Source: Reticulitermes lucifugus
Taxonomy: Eukaryota > Arthropoda > Insecta > Blattodea > Rhinotermitidae
Assembly (NCBI GenBank): GCA_026260175.1
Contig: JAKCWW010001764.1
Span: 1 to 64,000 of the forward strand
DNA: 64,000 nucleotides
Direction of reading: 5' to 3'
A model generated the notes under the pieces. It saw nothing but the letters and a program-made list of their open reading frames with translations. It had not been told where the DNA came from and made no database searches. The stretch's first letter is position 1. Every line of letters starts with the position of its first letter. Shown here one piece after another: positions 48,801 to 60,900 of the stretch. The position numbers were made by a program, and so were the translations under genes.

Positions 48801-51800
48801 TAAATAAGCCAACAATTACAACAGAATAAATGTTTCTACTGAATAAAACCACTACCATATCCCTGACATGTTTTAGGAATCATGTGGTCAATATATAACT
48901 CTTTCACCTCCCAAACTGACCACACATGACCGTTGTGACATCACATACAAAAATTATTTAACCAGTGTTCTGAACAGCAAAGCTGGACCACTCATTGGTA
49001 TCAATATAACAAACCGACTTTTAACTATACACTTGATTTACATTTTGTTACCAATCATATATACAAGTTGTTAATTTTAACAGTATTCTCTATGAAACAT
49101 TTTGGCCTCTGTAATTATACAACTGTTGTTGATTTAAAGTTATCCCACTAGAGGATGACCACTTGGTTGAAACACGTCGTGGATTTGTTAATGGGTTTAT
49201 TCAGTAGATGCATATATATTAATGCTGTGTTTGATGGTTTACCTATTGTATTGTAGTTCACCCTAAAAATTAGTACAGAATAATCATGGACACATCAAGA
49301 CAGTAATTACAGTAAAAGCAAATAAACACATAAAATTAACAATATACAACTACATATGTATATAGAACAACACAAAACACTATTAACACATTACACAGAT
49401 GTAAAGTACAGACAATTGCAATATGGAAATACATCATTAACACAACTCATACTCATTGACACAATTCCTACAAATTAAGAATCAATTGTCATAAATTTTT
49501 CCACAGAATAAAAACTCTTTTCCCAGTAGAAAGTTGATAAGTATTTTCTGAATTTTTTTATAGACTTAACACTTTCAATTGCACTAAATAGTTTGCTATA
49601 AATGAGCACACCATTGTCAGAAATACTCTGTTCAAATAATTTGGTGTTATGGCTTGTAATGAATCAATCTGACTTATTTCTTGTATCATGTGAATGAAAC
49701 ATAGAATTAGTTGTAAATTTACTTAAAAACATTTTAGTGTACAGAGGAATTTCATAGATATATATACAAGGCAATTTAATTTCTTGAAATATGGTTTGCA
49801 ACTTGTAATGCTTGAAATAGTAGTTATTAATCTTATTGCCCTTCTTTGCCTTTTAAAACTTTCTTAATATTTCTGAAGTTCCCCCAGAATAAAATAACAT
49901 GTTTCAAAGATGAATGCAAGTATGCAAAATATATGGTTTTAACAACATTTTTATTTACAAATTTTTTGATTGTTTTGATTGCAAAACAAAGTTTACTTAA
50001 TTTAATTACTAATTTTTCCCTGTGAAAATCTCAATTTAAATTGTGTTCTAGCCAGACTCCCAGAAATTTTATTTTGGATACATAAGTAATTTGTCCATCT
50101 TTCAATATTATGTCAGGAAATACTGTATGTTTATTTAATTTGTGATGAAAGCCTAATGCAAATGATTTATCTTTATTTATAATCAATCTGTTATTGTCAA
50201 ACCAGGATAAGATACTTTTGTTGATTTTATCCTAGTTAAAAGTTAAATCCTTTATGCTCTGTGTATGTTTTGATCTTTGTGTTCCTAGAAGCAGACAGGA
50301 AGACAAAAGATTCTGAATCCAATTTTAGCAAGAGTTCGCTGAATTTAATATGTCTTAATTTGTGAGATCTGAGGTTCTCTGAGAAGTGTTGCTGAAGGTT
50401 CTAGTTTTCTGCTATTCATTTTTTTATGAATGAAGTTTTGATTTGTTATTGTCCTTCCCAAATGTGGGGTGTTCTTTTTATCATGTTCCTGCATGGCAGC
50501 TGTGATGAAAGCTGTACTGTAAAGGAAGCATTCATCCACAAGGGGTTAAATGAGTTAGTTTCACACTGCAGGTCACCTTACCTTATTTCATAGAGGAGTA
50601 TCAAAGTGCTCTAAATTACTTATGGATGCCGGCTTCCTATGTGATAAAGCTGCCATACTCAGGGACATAGTAAACTGGATGTTCTGTATTTGAAGTTTGC
50701 TACATTTTTGAAGCATTTATTCTTTATCCTTATTATTACTGTATTTTGGCCTGCAATCTAGTGACAAGACATGAACATATACTTTGTTTTCTCTGTGCTT
50801 CCTCCTATACCAAACCTCTTGGTAGTGCCTAATAATGTGTCTTTGTTTCTCGATATGATATTTACATTTTTGTGCAACAAATTATCAACACAGATCAGAA
50901 TAAGATGTGTCCCATTCAACTCCAGTCCCTCCCAATTTTATTGGACCTAGCTAATGGCATTTTCTAAAGCAGTTACACTCCACAAAATTGTGCCTCAGGA
51001 TTCACATGAAGATGTCACAATTTTGCAGAATCTGGGGAACTACCATATGATACCGACCCAAACTACATGACCATGCTGTCAAGAGCTGAACTGCAGAACC
51101 CAAAGATGGCAAGACAGCAGCAGAATAAAGAGGCGCAGACCAAGGCTCACAAGTGGGTGCCAATTGCTACTTCTCACCATGTTCATAAGAGAAAGTTTCT
51201 TGTATTATTTTATAATTAAGCTACTTTAACCTTGAACTCCGAACAGGCACCTAGCATTCTCCAATTCCCTTTGTGCCAAGATCATTTCAGATATTAAAAT
51301 AATTGTATCTCTCATGACATTTACTACCCCGGTCACTTTGGGGGGGGGGGGTGCACTTCCACACGTGTACATATTTGAGATGCACAATATGTGTCAATTT
51401 GAGTCACATCTGTACCCTTAACTGTAAGCAGTGATGAGGCTAATTATGAACTAAATGTGACTTGTGTCATTACAGGAATGTTGGTGAAGAGATGTCGGAA
51501 ATCTTCAAGTCTCTCCAGGAACTTGAGAATTCCAGGACAGACACTGCCCTGTCCCCTCACACTGAGAAGAGCATAATCAGCAATGAAATTCAGATGGTAT
51601 AAGCAAACTTATCTTAAGGGCATTCATTAGTAGAAACCATCATCCAATTTCCCACAAACTGCCAGTAACTACAATTTATCTGAGCACATAGTGCATGCCA
51701 GTTCAGCAAAATCTAAAAGCACTGTCTCTTCACCACCTTGATTCACTCTCTAATACCCAAGTCCACCAGTGGAGCAGCTAAAATTCCTTTCATAACCAGC

Positions 51801-52311
51801 AGACCAGTTGGTGAGGTTTACTCTTCTGAAGCCTCAGAGGTTGGGTTTCTATAACCCAATGGCACATGCAAGCAAAATATTGTACTCAGAAATCCCTCCT
51901 TTAAGCATGAACTTTGCACTAAGCAGACTTTTATCTCAATTATCCTTCCATATTTTTTCTGTCTTCCAAGCAGATTCCCTGCCAGAATTCTGTTAAACTC
52001 CTGGTCTTCTCATCAATCACAATATTTTATTGTAAGTTCCCTTACCTGATTTCTTCATCTGTAATTCTACCTTGGCTTGCTTTTCCCTTCATTCACCATC
52101 ATCCATGCACATTTTCACTTCCTCCAATTTGTTCCAACACTATTCCTGTTCTATCTATGTACCACCCAACCCCATCCTACCTGCATTTTCTGGCACTGGT
52201 AAAGCTGTATGAATTTTTGTTTTTCAGTTGGTACAACTGCAGAAGAAGCTGCAGGTTCTCCATTTCCAGAATGCACACCAAGATATTGCTGTACCATCTG
52301 TCCCAGTCTGA
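42825..52311 (+). CDS. LRRC27: Leucine-rich repeat protein, LRRC27-like (10 coding exons)
   Basis: Exons: 42825-43013, 43099-43288, 43464-43646, 44137-44330, 46397-46527, 46843-46947, 48111-48169, 51029-51152, 51475-51595, 52228-52311; 459 residues, phases consistent. Residues about 40-150 hold short LRRs (YLDVSRKNLKEFP, HLYLEGNLLQELS, WLDLRNNLLKNLP, VLLLQENQILALP) and a capping segment LVGNPITFPPREVL. Beyond is a charged, probably coiled-coil tail with no known catalytic motif. LRR order, the FPP cap and the charged C-terminus fit LRRC27, a poorly characterised conserved family; the symbol is by resemblance only. Exon 4 is the weakest call: upstream AGs give the wrong phase, whereas 44137 follows a good pyrimidine tract (CCTCTCTTACAG) and keeps phase. 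AATAAA lies 55 bp after the stop. Confidence 0.8.
44499..44652. mobile_element. CTTCTGGGATG-family element (short copy)
   Basis: Begins GTCTTCTGAGATGTAACGC and ends near GCATGAAATCTCAGAAAAC, an inverted match. The interior GTGAGTGGTT...AGTACAGTAATCTTCAATG corresponds to the two flanks of the Tigger at 35857-38330. It lies in an LRRC27-like intron. Confidence 0.65.
45150..45345 (-). mobile_element. SINE family A (tRNA-derived), second copy
   Basis: Minus-strand head GGAATAGCATAGTCAGTATA, then GGTCGGGGTTCGAACAATGG (B box) and a body containing GTACCGGGTCTTTTTCC. It agrees with the 41.0-41.2 kb copy over about 190 bp with many substitutions. Confidence 0.75.
45397..45967. mobile_element. Insertion with inverted arms, hammerhead-like motif and 13-bp target duplication (Penelope-like?)
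   Basis: TGCCTCAATAAAT occurs at 45384-45396 and again at 45967-45979, directly flanking the insert. The arms at 45397-45480 and 45845-45930 are inverted copies (AATGCACTTCACTTTCAC, CTACATATGTTTCGGTC). The plus-strand copy ends in a complete hammerhead-like fold; the left copy lacks its 5' half. A long target duplication with inverted, truncated copies fits target-primed retrotransposition, for example Penelope-like elements, better than cut-and-paste. No reverse transcriptase is present. Confidence 0.6.
45825..45872 (+). ncRNA. Hammerhead-like ribozyme motif, best copy
   Basis: AACCCC at 45825-45830 pairs with GGGGTT at 45867-45872 (helix I). The core CTGAAGA is at 45831-45837, then T and a weak helix II, GAAA at 45855-45858, then CATATG as a tiny helix III, and GTA as the cleavage triplet (45864-45866). 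The extra T between CTGAAGA and helix II departs from the textbook hammerhead. Activity is unproven. Confidence 0.5.
46069..46150. mobile_element. CTTCTGGGATG-family fragment
   Basis: GGTCTTCTGGGTTGTAACAC followed by CGTGCAGTCAGGCATGTAG, then a degraded interior. Left half only. Confidence 0.5.
46617..46800. mobile_element. CTTCTGGGATG-family element
   Basis: Left end GTCTTCAGTATATGGCGCTG, right end ACATGGTGTAACATCCC. Both arms show the stem-loop core: TTTCGGAGGCACCTG...CCTCCAATTTCAAG on one side and CTGAAGATGGAGAC...TACCTCC on the other. In an LRRC27-like intron. Confidence 0.6.
47874..48038. mobile_element. CTTCTGGGATG-family element
   Basis: Left end GTTCTGGGATGTGATATTG, right end ATGGCATCACGTACCAAAAG followed by ACTGTAATC. 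Interior CTACCACCTCCATC and GGAGGCAGGAGGTTC pair as inverted arms. It ends about 70 bp before an LRRC27-like exon. Confidence 0.6.
49145..49182 (+). ncRNA. Hammerhead-like motif with mutated core
   Basis: CCAC (49145-49148) pairs with GTGG (49179-49182). The core reads TAGAGGA instead of CTGAGGA. Helix II is GACC-ACTT-GGTT, followed by GAAAC-AC-GTC. Pairing is kept but the core mutation should inactivate it. It lies about 75 bp from the 3' end of the LINE fragment. Confidence 0.4.
49256..50260 (-). mobile_element. LINE fragment (Jockey/CR1-like), C-terminal RT region
   Basis: Read on the minus strand the region gives almost continuous protein-like sequence: SILSWFDNNRLIINKDKS, then SKIKFLGVWLEHNLN, KFVNKNVVKTIYFAYLHSSL, an HDTRNKSD block typical of the end of such ORFs, and KLFSAIESVKSIKKFRKYL. 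A few in-frame stops show it is dead. The 3' end is near 49256; the 5' end is truncated near 50260. It lies in intron 7 of the LRRC27-like gene, antisense to it. The clade is assigned by motif style only. Confidence 0.8.
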
Positions 52312-52365
52312 GGACAGCATTTCTACATCAAGAGAAGAAAGTTTTACATTTTACAAATTTTGTGA

Positions 52366-52371
52366 AATAAA
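52366..52371 (+). terminator. Polyadenylation signal of the LRRC27-like gene
   Basis: AATAAA 55 bp after the stop codon, followed by a GT-rich stretch (TGTGTGTATGTTGTGATC) as expected downstream of a cleavage site. Confidence 0.7.
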
Positions 52372-52483
52372 TGTGTGTATGTTGTGATCTTCTTCAAGGT
52401 TCACTCTGAAGTTTTGGAAGTTTCATCCAACTTACTAGTGATTAAATGTCACTAATATAGATTCTTATTTATCTTCTGCTCGG

Positions 52484-52746
52484 AACCAAAGGCGTAGCTG
52501 GGAAGGATGAGTAGTGCAGCTACCCCCAGCGACAGAGTGCAAGGAGGAGCAAAGTGGGCAGCAAAATGTATGTATACTTTAAAGGGAAAAAATTTGATTT
52601 TCTATGTTCCACAGTTCTTAAAATATTGAGAAAAATAACAGGAAATTCAATAAATAATTGTGATTTTTTTTAAGTTCATAATTTATGTTAGAGGCAGCCA
52701 TTGTGATTATTCGCCCCAGGCGCCACAAAACTTAGCTATGCCACTG
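52484..52746. mobile_element. Possible hAT-type MITE
   Basis: CCAAAGGCGTAGCTGGG at the left and, inverted at the right, CAGTGGCATAGCTAAG. The C-A-x-x-GGCRTAGCT terminus is common among hAT-derived MITEs. A target duplication cannot be read, so this is tentative. It starts about 115 bp after the LRRC27-like poly(A) signal. Confidence 0.4.
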
Positions 52747-53173
52747 CTCACAGCCACTCTTCAACAGTGAACAAGCACAGCACACTATCCATGCGGTGCT
52801 AGTTACAGGTCCAACCTCCATGCTGGATGCCACACAATTGTATGAAGACAATTCTAAAATTTATGCAGTGTGTCTGATAATTAATAGGGTGAAGAAATTA
52901 AGAAAGATGAGGTGGAAATGGCATGTAGCACACACATGTGAAAGAAAAAACGTGTGGAACATTTCATCTGGGCAGACCTATATACCTATAAATGGGAGGA
53001 CAACATTCAGTGGATCTTACAGAAATAGATTATGTTTCTTTTTGCCTCAATGTCATATCCATCTTGTCATTACAGATATGTTGGTGTCCAGCAATTAGCA
53101 TAATGAGTCCACGCCAGCTTGTGCTCCTTTACGCTACTCATAAACTTTAACCTGAAAGTTTTCAAAATAATGA

Positions 53174-53277
53174 TCATTTGGGATGTAATGTGTGTGATCT
53201 GATAGATGCTCACCAACATTTCAGACAAACATTGGATCACACCCACCAGATGACATTGTGTCACATCCCAGAATATT
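53174..53277. mobile_element. CTTCTGGGATG-family element, very short copy
   Basis: Only about 100 bp. Left TTTGGGATGTAATGTG with CTGATAGATGC, right ATTGTGTCACATCCCAGAAT. The CACCAACATTTCAGAC segment of the arm is retained; the loop core is deleted. Confidence 0.55.
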
Positions 53278-53588
53278 TTTTTTCACTCATCCCTGTAAGA
53301 ATCCCAAATTCACTTGAAAATTTCATATTTAATTTGGCATTCCTAACTCTATCATACAGGTTTACATGATTGAAATCACCAACAATGCAGATGATGGTGG
53401 TCAGGTTTTAACTATTAACATTATTAGCATTCAAAAAATGTATATCTTTAGAAACATCCAAACCAAAATATTCTAGTAGAACGTATAAAGAAATGCATTA
53501 ATCAGTTCTGTACTGTTACCTTTATTACTCCTTGCATACAAATCATTGCTTCCAATAAAGTTTATACATACCTGAAATAAAATATCTA

Positions 53589-53589
<1 letters not shown>

Positions 53590-53629
<40 letters not shown>

Positions 53630-53630
53630 C
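53590..53630. repeat. Compound microsatellite AC / AT
   Basis: An AC run (53590-53604) followed by an AT run to 53630, between the LRRC27-like and acyltransferase genes. Confidence 0.9.
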
Positions 53631-54801
53631 ACACTTCTCTTTTCTGTTTCCTACAGTGGACCTAACAGAAAACACCCCGAGATATTATTAACTTTACTAC
53701 ACGCTTTTCCCTGCATGTATGGTAGCTGCGGCTGTTAAAGCGATGTGCAGGTATTGCAGTAGAGTTATCTGATGCCCAATCCTAATCCTCATTCCCAGTC
53801 TTCTTAATTACACTAGTAAACTTCAGGCTGGGGTCCTAGAACATTTTCCGCGCCTGCCAGCTGGAAGCCACATGCATCATCACTTCTCCAACTCCTTTAC
53901 ACCTAAGTCTTCCTTTCACCTGAAATTCACTGGAATTCTAACCTGGTAAGCAATTCTGAACAGATCACAAAATTCTGTCTTGGTCCCGATTTTTAAATTC
54001 TGTGTTTCAGCTGGGGAAACTAAGTCAAAATCTGCGTGGTGTTGTGGTCAGTAAATGTGTTTTATGCTTTGGGGGTTATTGCCCCACAGCACCATGTAAA
54101 AATTCTGCTTCATATATTACACAGAGGGCAAGGATGTGGGCACATTAAGGCATAATGTACGTGACCTAACTCAAGATTTGGAATATGTAGTATGCTACTG
54201 GAATTTCTTGTATGGTGTTCAATAATAAATTTTATAATTACATGGCTTTGTCATTGTATTATTTGTTACTTGTACCCCTGAGCATTTCCATTGTTTGTTA
54301 TTGTATTAATATAAAATCAGATTACAAATATGCACTACAGTAAAACCTCACTCCATCATTTCTGAATATATCACCAAGAGTAAACAATAAATGCGGGAAA
54401 ATGACAGTTGTGTGAAAAGCATTAAATGTGCCAGAAACATAAAAAAAATTACATTTTGCACTTAGGCCTACACAAACAACGAACAAATAAAAAGTTACAT
54501 TAACATCTGCATGCAAATAACTTTTATTTGCAAAGAAATCTGTAGATGACAACTGTTTAGTTTAAAATGTTACATTTCAGATGAAACAGTGCCAATTCAA
54601 GTTCAAAATATTCTGTTTGTCATGCCTGCTAATGCTGGGTGAGTTAAAGAATGAGTTAACAATTTCATAAGCAGCATAGCCTTAGTCAAGGTCACATTCA
54701 TTTACCTTTTCACCCCACTGCTGCCACCACTCTCAGCAACATCATACAATTCATTACACTGGAAATGCCACATGTGGCCAGGCAGACATCCTTCTCAACA
54801 T

Positions 54802-55026
54802 CTAGCTATACCCAATCCTTGTGGAAGGCATCACACGTGTGAAGTTTGGTGGATAATACACAAATTCTACATTTTGTAGAAATGATCTATCTTGCAGATG
54901 AGCAGCACTGTTGTATGTAAATAACAAAATATTTCTACCGTGCACAACAAAGGATGCATCCAATACCCTTAAAAACCCCATGAAAATGGTTGTGGTCATT
55001 GTGCTTTTTTTATTGGCATAGTATTT
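54802..55026 (-). pseudogene. Tigger-type transposase fragment
   Basis: Contains FMGFLRVLDASFVVHGRNIL, then LLFTYNSAAHLQD, in place of the usual LLF-D-N-AAH, and VEFVYYPPNFT. This is the second acidic block of pogo/Tigger transposases with the catalytic Asp replaced (D to Y). The fold-back element cuts the frame at its upstream end, and nothing clearly coding remains beyond. Confidence 0.75.
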
Positions 55027-55703
55027 CATTGAGAAGTAATGGGTTTCTGGACGTCATCCATCACCTGGAAATCTAAAATAACTAGATCTGCTTCCATCCT
55101 CAGGGGGAGGGGGAGGGAAGACACCTACTCTGTTGGGTCCCTTAGATAGAGCTAACCTCAATCATTGGACAACCTAAGCCGGTTAAACCACACCTATACA
55201 AGTACCTGAGACCAGGATACGTCAGAGGAAGATAACAGATCAATAAGCAATAAAAAAATTGTCATATACAAGAACAGACGTGGAACCAAGATAGAATAGG
55301 AAGTAAACATTCTGTGCATCAAACCAAGTCCAAGTCCATGTAGGGTGGAAATTATGTGGGGGATCAAACTTCCTACCCAATCCCTCTATCTATGGAGCAC
55401 AACACAAACACACGGAACTAAACCGAGTCTTATACGGAATGTGTACATGATGCTGATCCTATTCTATTTTGGTTCCACGTCTGTTCTTGTATATGACAAT
55501 TTTTTTATTGCTTATTGGTCTGTTATCTTCCTCTGACATATCCTGGTCTTAGGTACTCATATAGCTGTGGTTTAACCAACAGAGTAGGTGTCTCCCCTTC
55601 ACCTGAGGACAGAAGCAGATCCAGTTTCCAAAACGTCGTGTTATCTACTTATTTTAGATTTCCGGATGATGGACGAAGTCCAGAAACCCATTAGTTCTCA
55701 ATG
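55027..55703. repeat. Large fold-back (palindromic) element
   Basis: Outer arms CATTGAGAAGTAATGGGTTT and, inverted from the right, CATTGAGAACTAATGGG. Pairing continues inwards over roughly 270 bp per side, e.g. GAAATCTAAAATAA, GGATCTGCTTC, ACACCTACTCTGTTGG and GACGTGGAACCAA. The centre (about 55300-55430) is unpaired. It has no coding capacity. The right arm carries a degraded hammerhead-like motif near 55603-55641. Confidence 0.8.
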
Positions 55704-56654
55704 TTACATACCATCATCAGAACCTTTTAGAATTCAATAGTATTTCACAATTTGAAAACAGTGTGTTTTCAATAATTTTCCACCAGTGATTGGCAAGAAT
55801 AACAAATAACAGAAATAATAACACTAAGTCAGAACTTTTGTCAAACTCGAGGGTATGCAAACAGAATGGTGCAAAACAATACTGTACCAACAACTGCAGA
55901 ACATAGTTCACTGGTTTGCTACTTTACAACTAAGTCTCCCTACCATCCCCAACACTCAACCATCATTCACACTTGGTTGACGTGTGGTGAAATCTTGTAA
56001 GTTATCAGTAATTACAAGTATAGGCACGTTACTGCTATTTTATGTTCGAAAAAATTACATTATTTTCACTGCATTTTTTCTACGAAACAATCATTTTAGA
56101 AATACTGTGGAATGACAGGAGCATGAAAACAACACTTCAAGGAACAATACATCTGATATAATTGTACGTTCTTTACATGGGCAGTTTTTCGGGATTAGAA
56201 GAAATAAACAATACTTGCGTGAAAATGACACATAGGAAAACGACAGATAGAGGTTTCACTGCATTTATACATAAGAGAGTGCAACCTTCACTTCTTTTTT
56301 TTCCAAAGTTTATTTATTATATATTGTGATACTGACTATAAAAGCAGCCACATCCTGGGTATAAGAAATTGGTGCTTCTGCTGGTTACATATACAATCAT
56401 GAGCGTTTCATGTTAACAATAACACTTACAGTAAGAAAGCATAATAGAAGTTTATATACAGCAGTGGAAAATATTTCAGCACTATACCTGCTATAGGATG
56501 ATTCAAAATTAAAGGATAACTTAACAAGATAATATGTTGCATCCACCAGATCAAGGCTGTGACAATACACTACACAGCAGATATAGATTAATACATTTTC
56601 TATGAAACTTGCCTAGTTCTAAAAGAAGAAACATGATCGTGAAATTACCTCTTT

Positions 56655-56865
56655 TGTGGGTTCCCATGTCATTTCAGCTACACATACAGAATGCTAGTTG
56701 TGGTTTGAAACAGATCTAACATGATGACAGAATATACAAAATTTTACAAATTAAAGACGTGGTAGGTTCCCATGTTAGTTCCGCTACACACACAGAATGG
56801 TTCTTGTGGTTTGAAACAGAATCCAAAGTGAGAGGAGAAAATATCAATTTTGAAAAATTAAAGAA
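56655..56865. repeat. Tandem duplication, about 107 bp x 2
   Basis: GGTTCCCATGT...CACAGAATG...TTGTGGTTTGAAACAGA occurs near 56659 and again near 56766, diverged by several substitutions and small gaps. Confidence 0.75.
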
Positions 56866-57975
56866 GTAGAATCATCAGTTCTGATAATAGGATGACTTCA
56901 TCAATCACAAAAGAGTTTATTTGTAGTAACAAATTTTATCCAGTGAATGACGACACCACAACAATACAACAGCTGCTGCTCCAAGTCCTTACTTGTGCCA
57001 ACTGAACTATCATGGACAATGTAGGTGTACCCCTGTTTGTGAGACTTATGAAGTGTGTGAAGAATGTGGAAAATAAAATTGTGTATTACAAAGAAGAAGT
57101 GGAGTGCTGCCACCTAATACCTTGGCCACCAAGTCAGAGGTGGGTCCACTGCCATACTACAAAACTGGAGCCAAATGTGAGGGTTTCAATTAACCAGGTC
57201 CCCTTGTTAGTAGTGTTCTGCATGCTTAGATTTACTCTGCACACTCAGTTGACAGAAAATAAAGCACAGCTACATTCTACACTGTGCAACTGACATCTTG
57301 AATGGGACCTATAAGCAACGACAGAAAGGTAGTTATCCAAAAAATATTTTAAAAGCAACAAATGGACCTGAAATATAATGAGAACCCTAGATGTGTTAAA
57401 TTTAAATAAGACTGGATAAGCAGCAGAAGGGTAAGGTTCAAGTGACATCAGGTGGAATGTATGCTCTAGTAGTTGACATCAGACACATAAGACACAATGG
57501 AAATTGTGCTGCTGAACAGAACAACAGTTGCCACAAAATTGCTTTAACAAATGATAACTCACATTTATTAGGTGAGTTTTGTTCCAACATCCATTGTCAC
57601 CAACTCAGACACAAGCTGGGACTGACACTCGCACCCAGATGTTTTAAAAATATACATAAAGTTTGTCCAATTCTAAAATAATATTTAAAAAACACCAAAA
57701 ATAATGAAACATGGGATGCCAAAAAGTTAAATATTTTGTTGAAAAGTACCATCACAGCAACAGCAGAAAATGTCTGTCAAATTTTGCCAAATGATAGGAT
57801 ACCAGCCTGTTGAGTATTAATACAATTCTGTTTGGCTGCATCACAGTGTCAGATACATGTGCACGGAGACACTCCAGTGTTGGATTGCTCTCACTGTTGA
57901 CTAGGAACAGCCTATGTGTAAGCATTACAGCATCAGCAGAAGGTTCAACCACAGGAGTTACGCAGACACAAGCCT

Positions 57976-60900
57976 TCATGAAGCACTTGCCTGTGGTGAC
58001 CACTTGAACCTCTTCACTTTCTCAAACACTGTCTGTACACTTCTCTCACTGTCAAATTCATCCTTCAGGTAGTAAAGTTTGATCTGGTCATGTGTAAGAC
58101 ACTCCAGCACTTCCCAACGTTCAAAGAGCTTCAATGAGTTCTTAAAGGGATCCACAGATAAACTTTCTTCTGCAAAATAAACAATAAATCACTATGAAAG
58201 TGCATTAAATGTGTATTCCATTAAGTTCATAATGGTTAAATCAGCGTGACCCAAGTATCATCACAAGCGCTCAGACTAAACAGCCTAGCATATAATTGTG
58301 GTGTTAATTTCTTACTGGATAATACAAATGGCAGCTAGTAAAGAAACTGACCTACAGCAAATGAAATATGTAACACAAAAATCACAACAAACTCATAATA
58401 CAGCCAAATGTAATAAGTCATCTGAAAATGTTTCACACATATGCTGTACACCAGAAAACAAAAAACAGAAAACTGGAAATAGTTTCATGATGAAACTAAA
58501 GAATAAATTCTGGAAATGCTTGTCTAAAAACTGTTACTGACCAACAATACATAACCTTTGAGGTTTTAATGGCAGCAAAAGCTGAGACTGTGATCTCCTG
58601 CTTTATGACAGTATGTAATTTTGCAGGTGGTTACCAACCACACTACATGGTGACATAATATTAAAGACCATACTGTATGGTGTCTTACATGAAAGATTGG
58701 GTGAATTCTGAAAAGTGCATAGTACAGAACAGTGAAATTTATACAGACTTCTTCTAGTCCTGTTGGGATAGTGAAAGTGAGGCTCAGAGAGAGGAAAAAG
58801 AAACACACAGAATATGTGTGTGGAAACCATTTGAAAAACCACCACCTGGAAAACCAAGAAGTAGATCAGAGTATATTATTAACACTTTGGCACCTGACGT
58901 CATGTACATCCATCATGCAGTAAGATAATCAAAACGCCTAGTGTCAGGTTAAGGTGACAGCATTTAGCAACCTTCCTTATTCAGATCTCACTTAGATTCT
59001 GGTCTTGTGCGCTCTCATCGGGCATTTAATTCCGGTGTTAAAATGTCGGCACTGAAGGGTTCAAATGTATGTCAGGGTGATACGTTACTGACCTGAAGAC
59101 TTTAGTGTTGAACTTTCAAATTCTAATACAGCTGGTTAGTTCTATCATTTAAAATTTCTAATATGGACAAATTACTGGTAATAGAAACTGCAATACTGCT
59201 GTGACTATAGGACTACAGAATTAGTAACTGCTGTGACATTTTGTTTTGAACTTTCAACATGTGAGTTCTCACCATACTGAGCAAAACCCATCTTAAGCTG
59301 TGTCCTCATCTCCTGCAGCAATTCTTGCATGTAGTCTCGTTCAGTGAGCTGACGACCCACAAGTCGTTGCAGCCCCAGTGCACTCACCGCATATACGTCA
59401 ATCAATGGCCGCAGTAGGTTGTGGTAGAACTCCAAACTCTGGAGGGCTTCCTCCCGTGTGTCCAGCTGGAAGGCAAAAAAAGTGGGTCATGCATTGACTG
59501 TTACCTCTACACTCATTCACATAAAGCTGAATTACTCCCACAGTTGATTAAACACTGTGGAATAAGTTACTGTAGCAGTCCCTGAAGTTTGATAGTTCTT
59601 ACCTTTTCACATTTTGTACTATGTCAAATCCCCCTGCTTTTTAGGAGAGGTGAGATCCTGTTCTTTCCAGTTGTGTAAATCTAAGATTACAGTCTTCTGG
59701 GATGTGACACCATGTAGTCTGGTAGAAGTGTACAGAGGAACCTGCTGTCTCCATCTTCAAGATTACACCCCAGAAGACCATAATGTTAACAATCAATGCC
59801 AAAAGAACCTCATGTCTCAAACATGCACAAAATCTGTAATGAGATATAACTGCTAAGAAATTATTAATACTTGAATTATGTGATTAGGCAGGATGTGTTC
59901 TTGGGGTATGATCTGTAACTGTACTGTATTCTCCGTACACGACATAATGCTCCACATCCATCTCTTATCAGTCCTCCATCACTGCCACTGTACATATGAA
60001 CAGTAAGCCTAGTTTTGCTCATAAGAACCTTAAAATCTTGTGTATATAGGAATGTCTGTCCATAAGCATACAAGCTACGACTTTTCAAATTTCATCTAAT
60101 ATACATGGGTTTGAGGCAAAGTGTTTCAAAAGTTAGACTTTTCCCCCATTTAATAACACATTTCTAAGAAAAGGATTCTTTTTTTGTAGTGTTATAACAG
60201 TCACATCATAATGGGACCTGTACTATGGAACAACCAAAAGGTAAAGCTAACTTATATTACCTACTGCATTAAACTCCTTGCAAGTTAGGCCTGAAAATTC
60301 AGAAGACATGTAATAAAATATGTTATTATATTAGCTGAAAATTCATATCTTGCTGGTACTTTGTTAAAATGGGATAAACACACATTCTTCCACACAGTAA
60401 GGACTGAATGTACATCCTTGCAGATTAACAAATACAAAGATGGAACTGAAATAATGCTACCAACATAAACAAAACATAACAGATATAGACATCCTGGGCT
60501 GAAATGCCATTTGTAATGAATGTGCTATAACTTCAAACTGAATGTAATAATTCAAATAACTTGCCAAAATTTTAAGTCTATGAAGTAATACACTTATGCA
60601 TTACTTAAGCACCATACATGTAAGTATAAAAATTACTGACTTTTACACAGTTCATTATGCAGACCAAACATATGGTAAATGTTTGACAGCTGTAACATCT
60701 GTGTCTCTTCAACTACTGCACCATTTTGCAGCCTCTTTTAGCAATATCAACACTATTTATACTGCATGCCTGCTGATCATTTGGGTGCTGACTCTCTACC
60801 AACAAAGAAACCTCGGGTAACTGCAGCACAGTCATTTATGACGGATGGACACAAATCCTAAAATGGGCTGTCTACTTGACTGCATGTGATATGTGCAAAC

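Larger units (their letters stand above)
54338..56261 (-). mobile_element. Decayed Tigger/pogo-like element interrupted by a fold-back element
   Basis: Ends CAGTAAAACCTCACTCC (54338) and, inverted, CAGTGAAACCTCTATCTG (ending 56261). TA precedes the left end; the right flank is CA, probably a mutated TA. Protein traces are on the minus strand. A 677-bp palindromic element (55027-55703) lies inside. Confidence 0.7.
52372..57975. other. Intergenic interval between the LRRC27-like gene and the acyltransferase
   Basis: Mostly transposon remains listed separately, plus unassigned AT-rich DNA at 53640-54330 and 56870-57975. A reverse-strand AATAAA at 57569-57564 could serve the acyltransferase transcript, about 410 bp after its stop. 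Confidence 0.5.
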
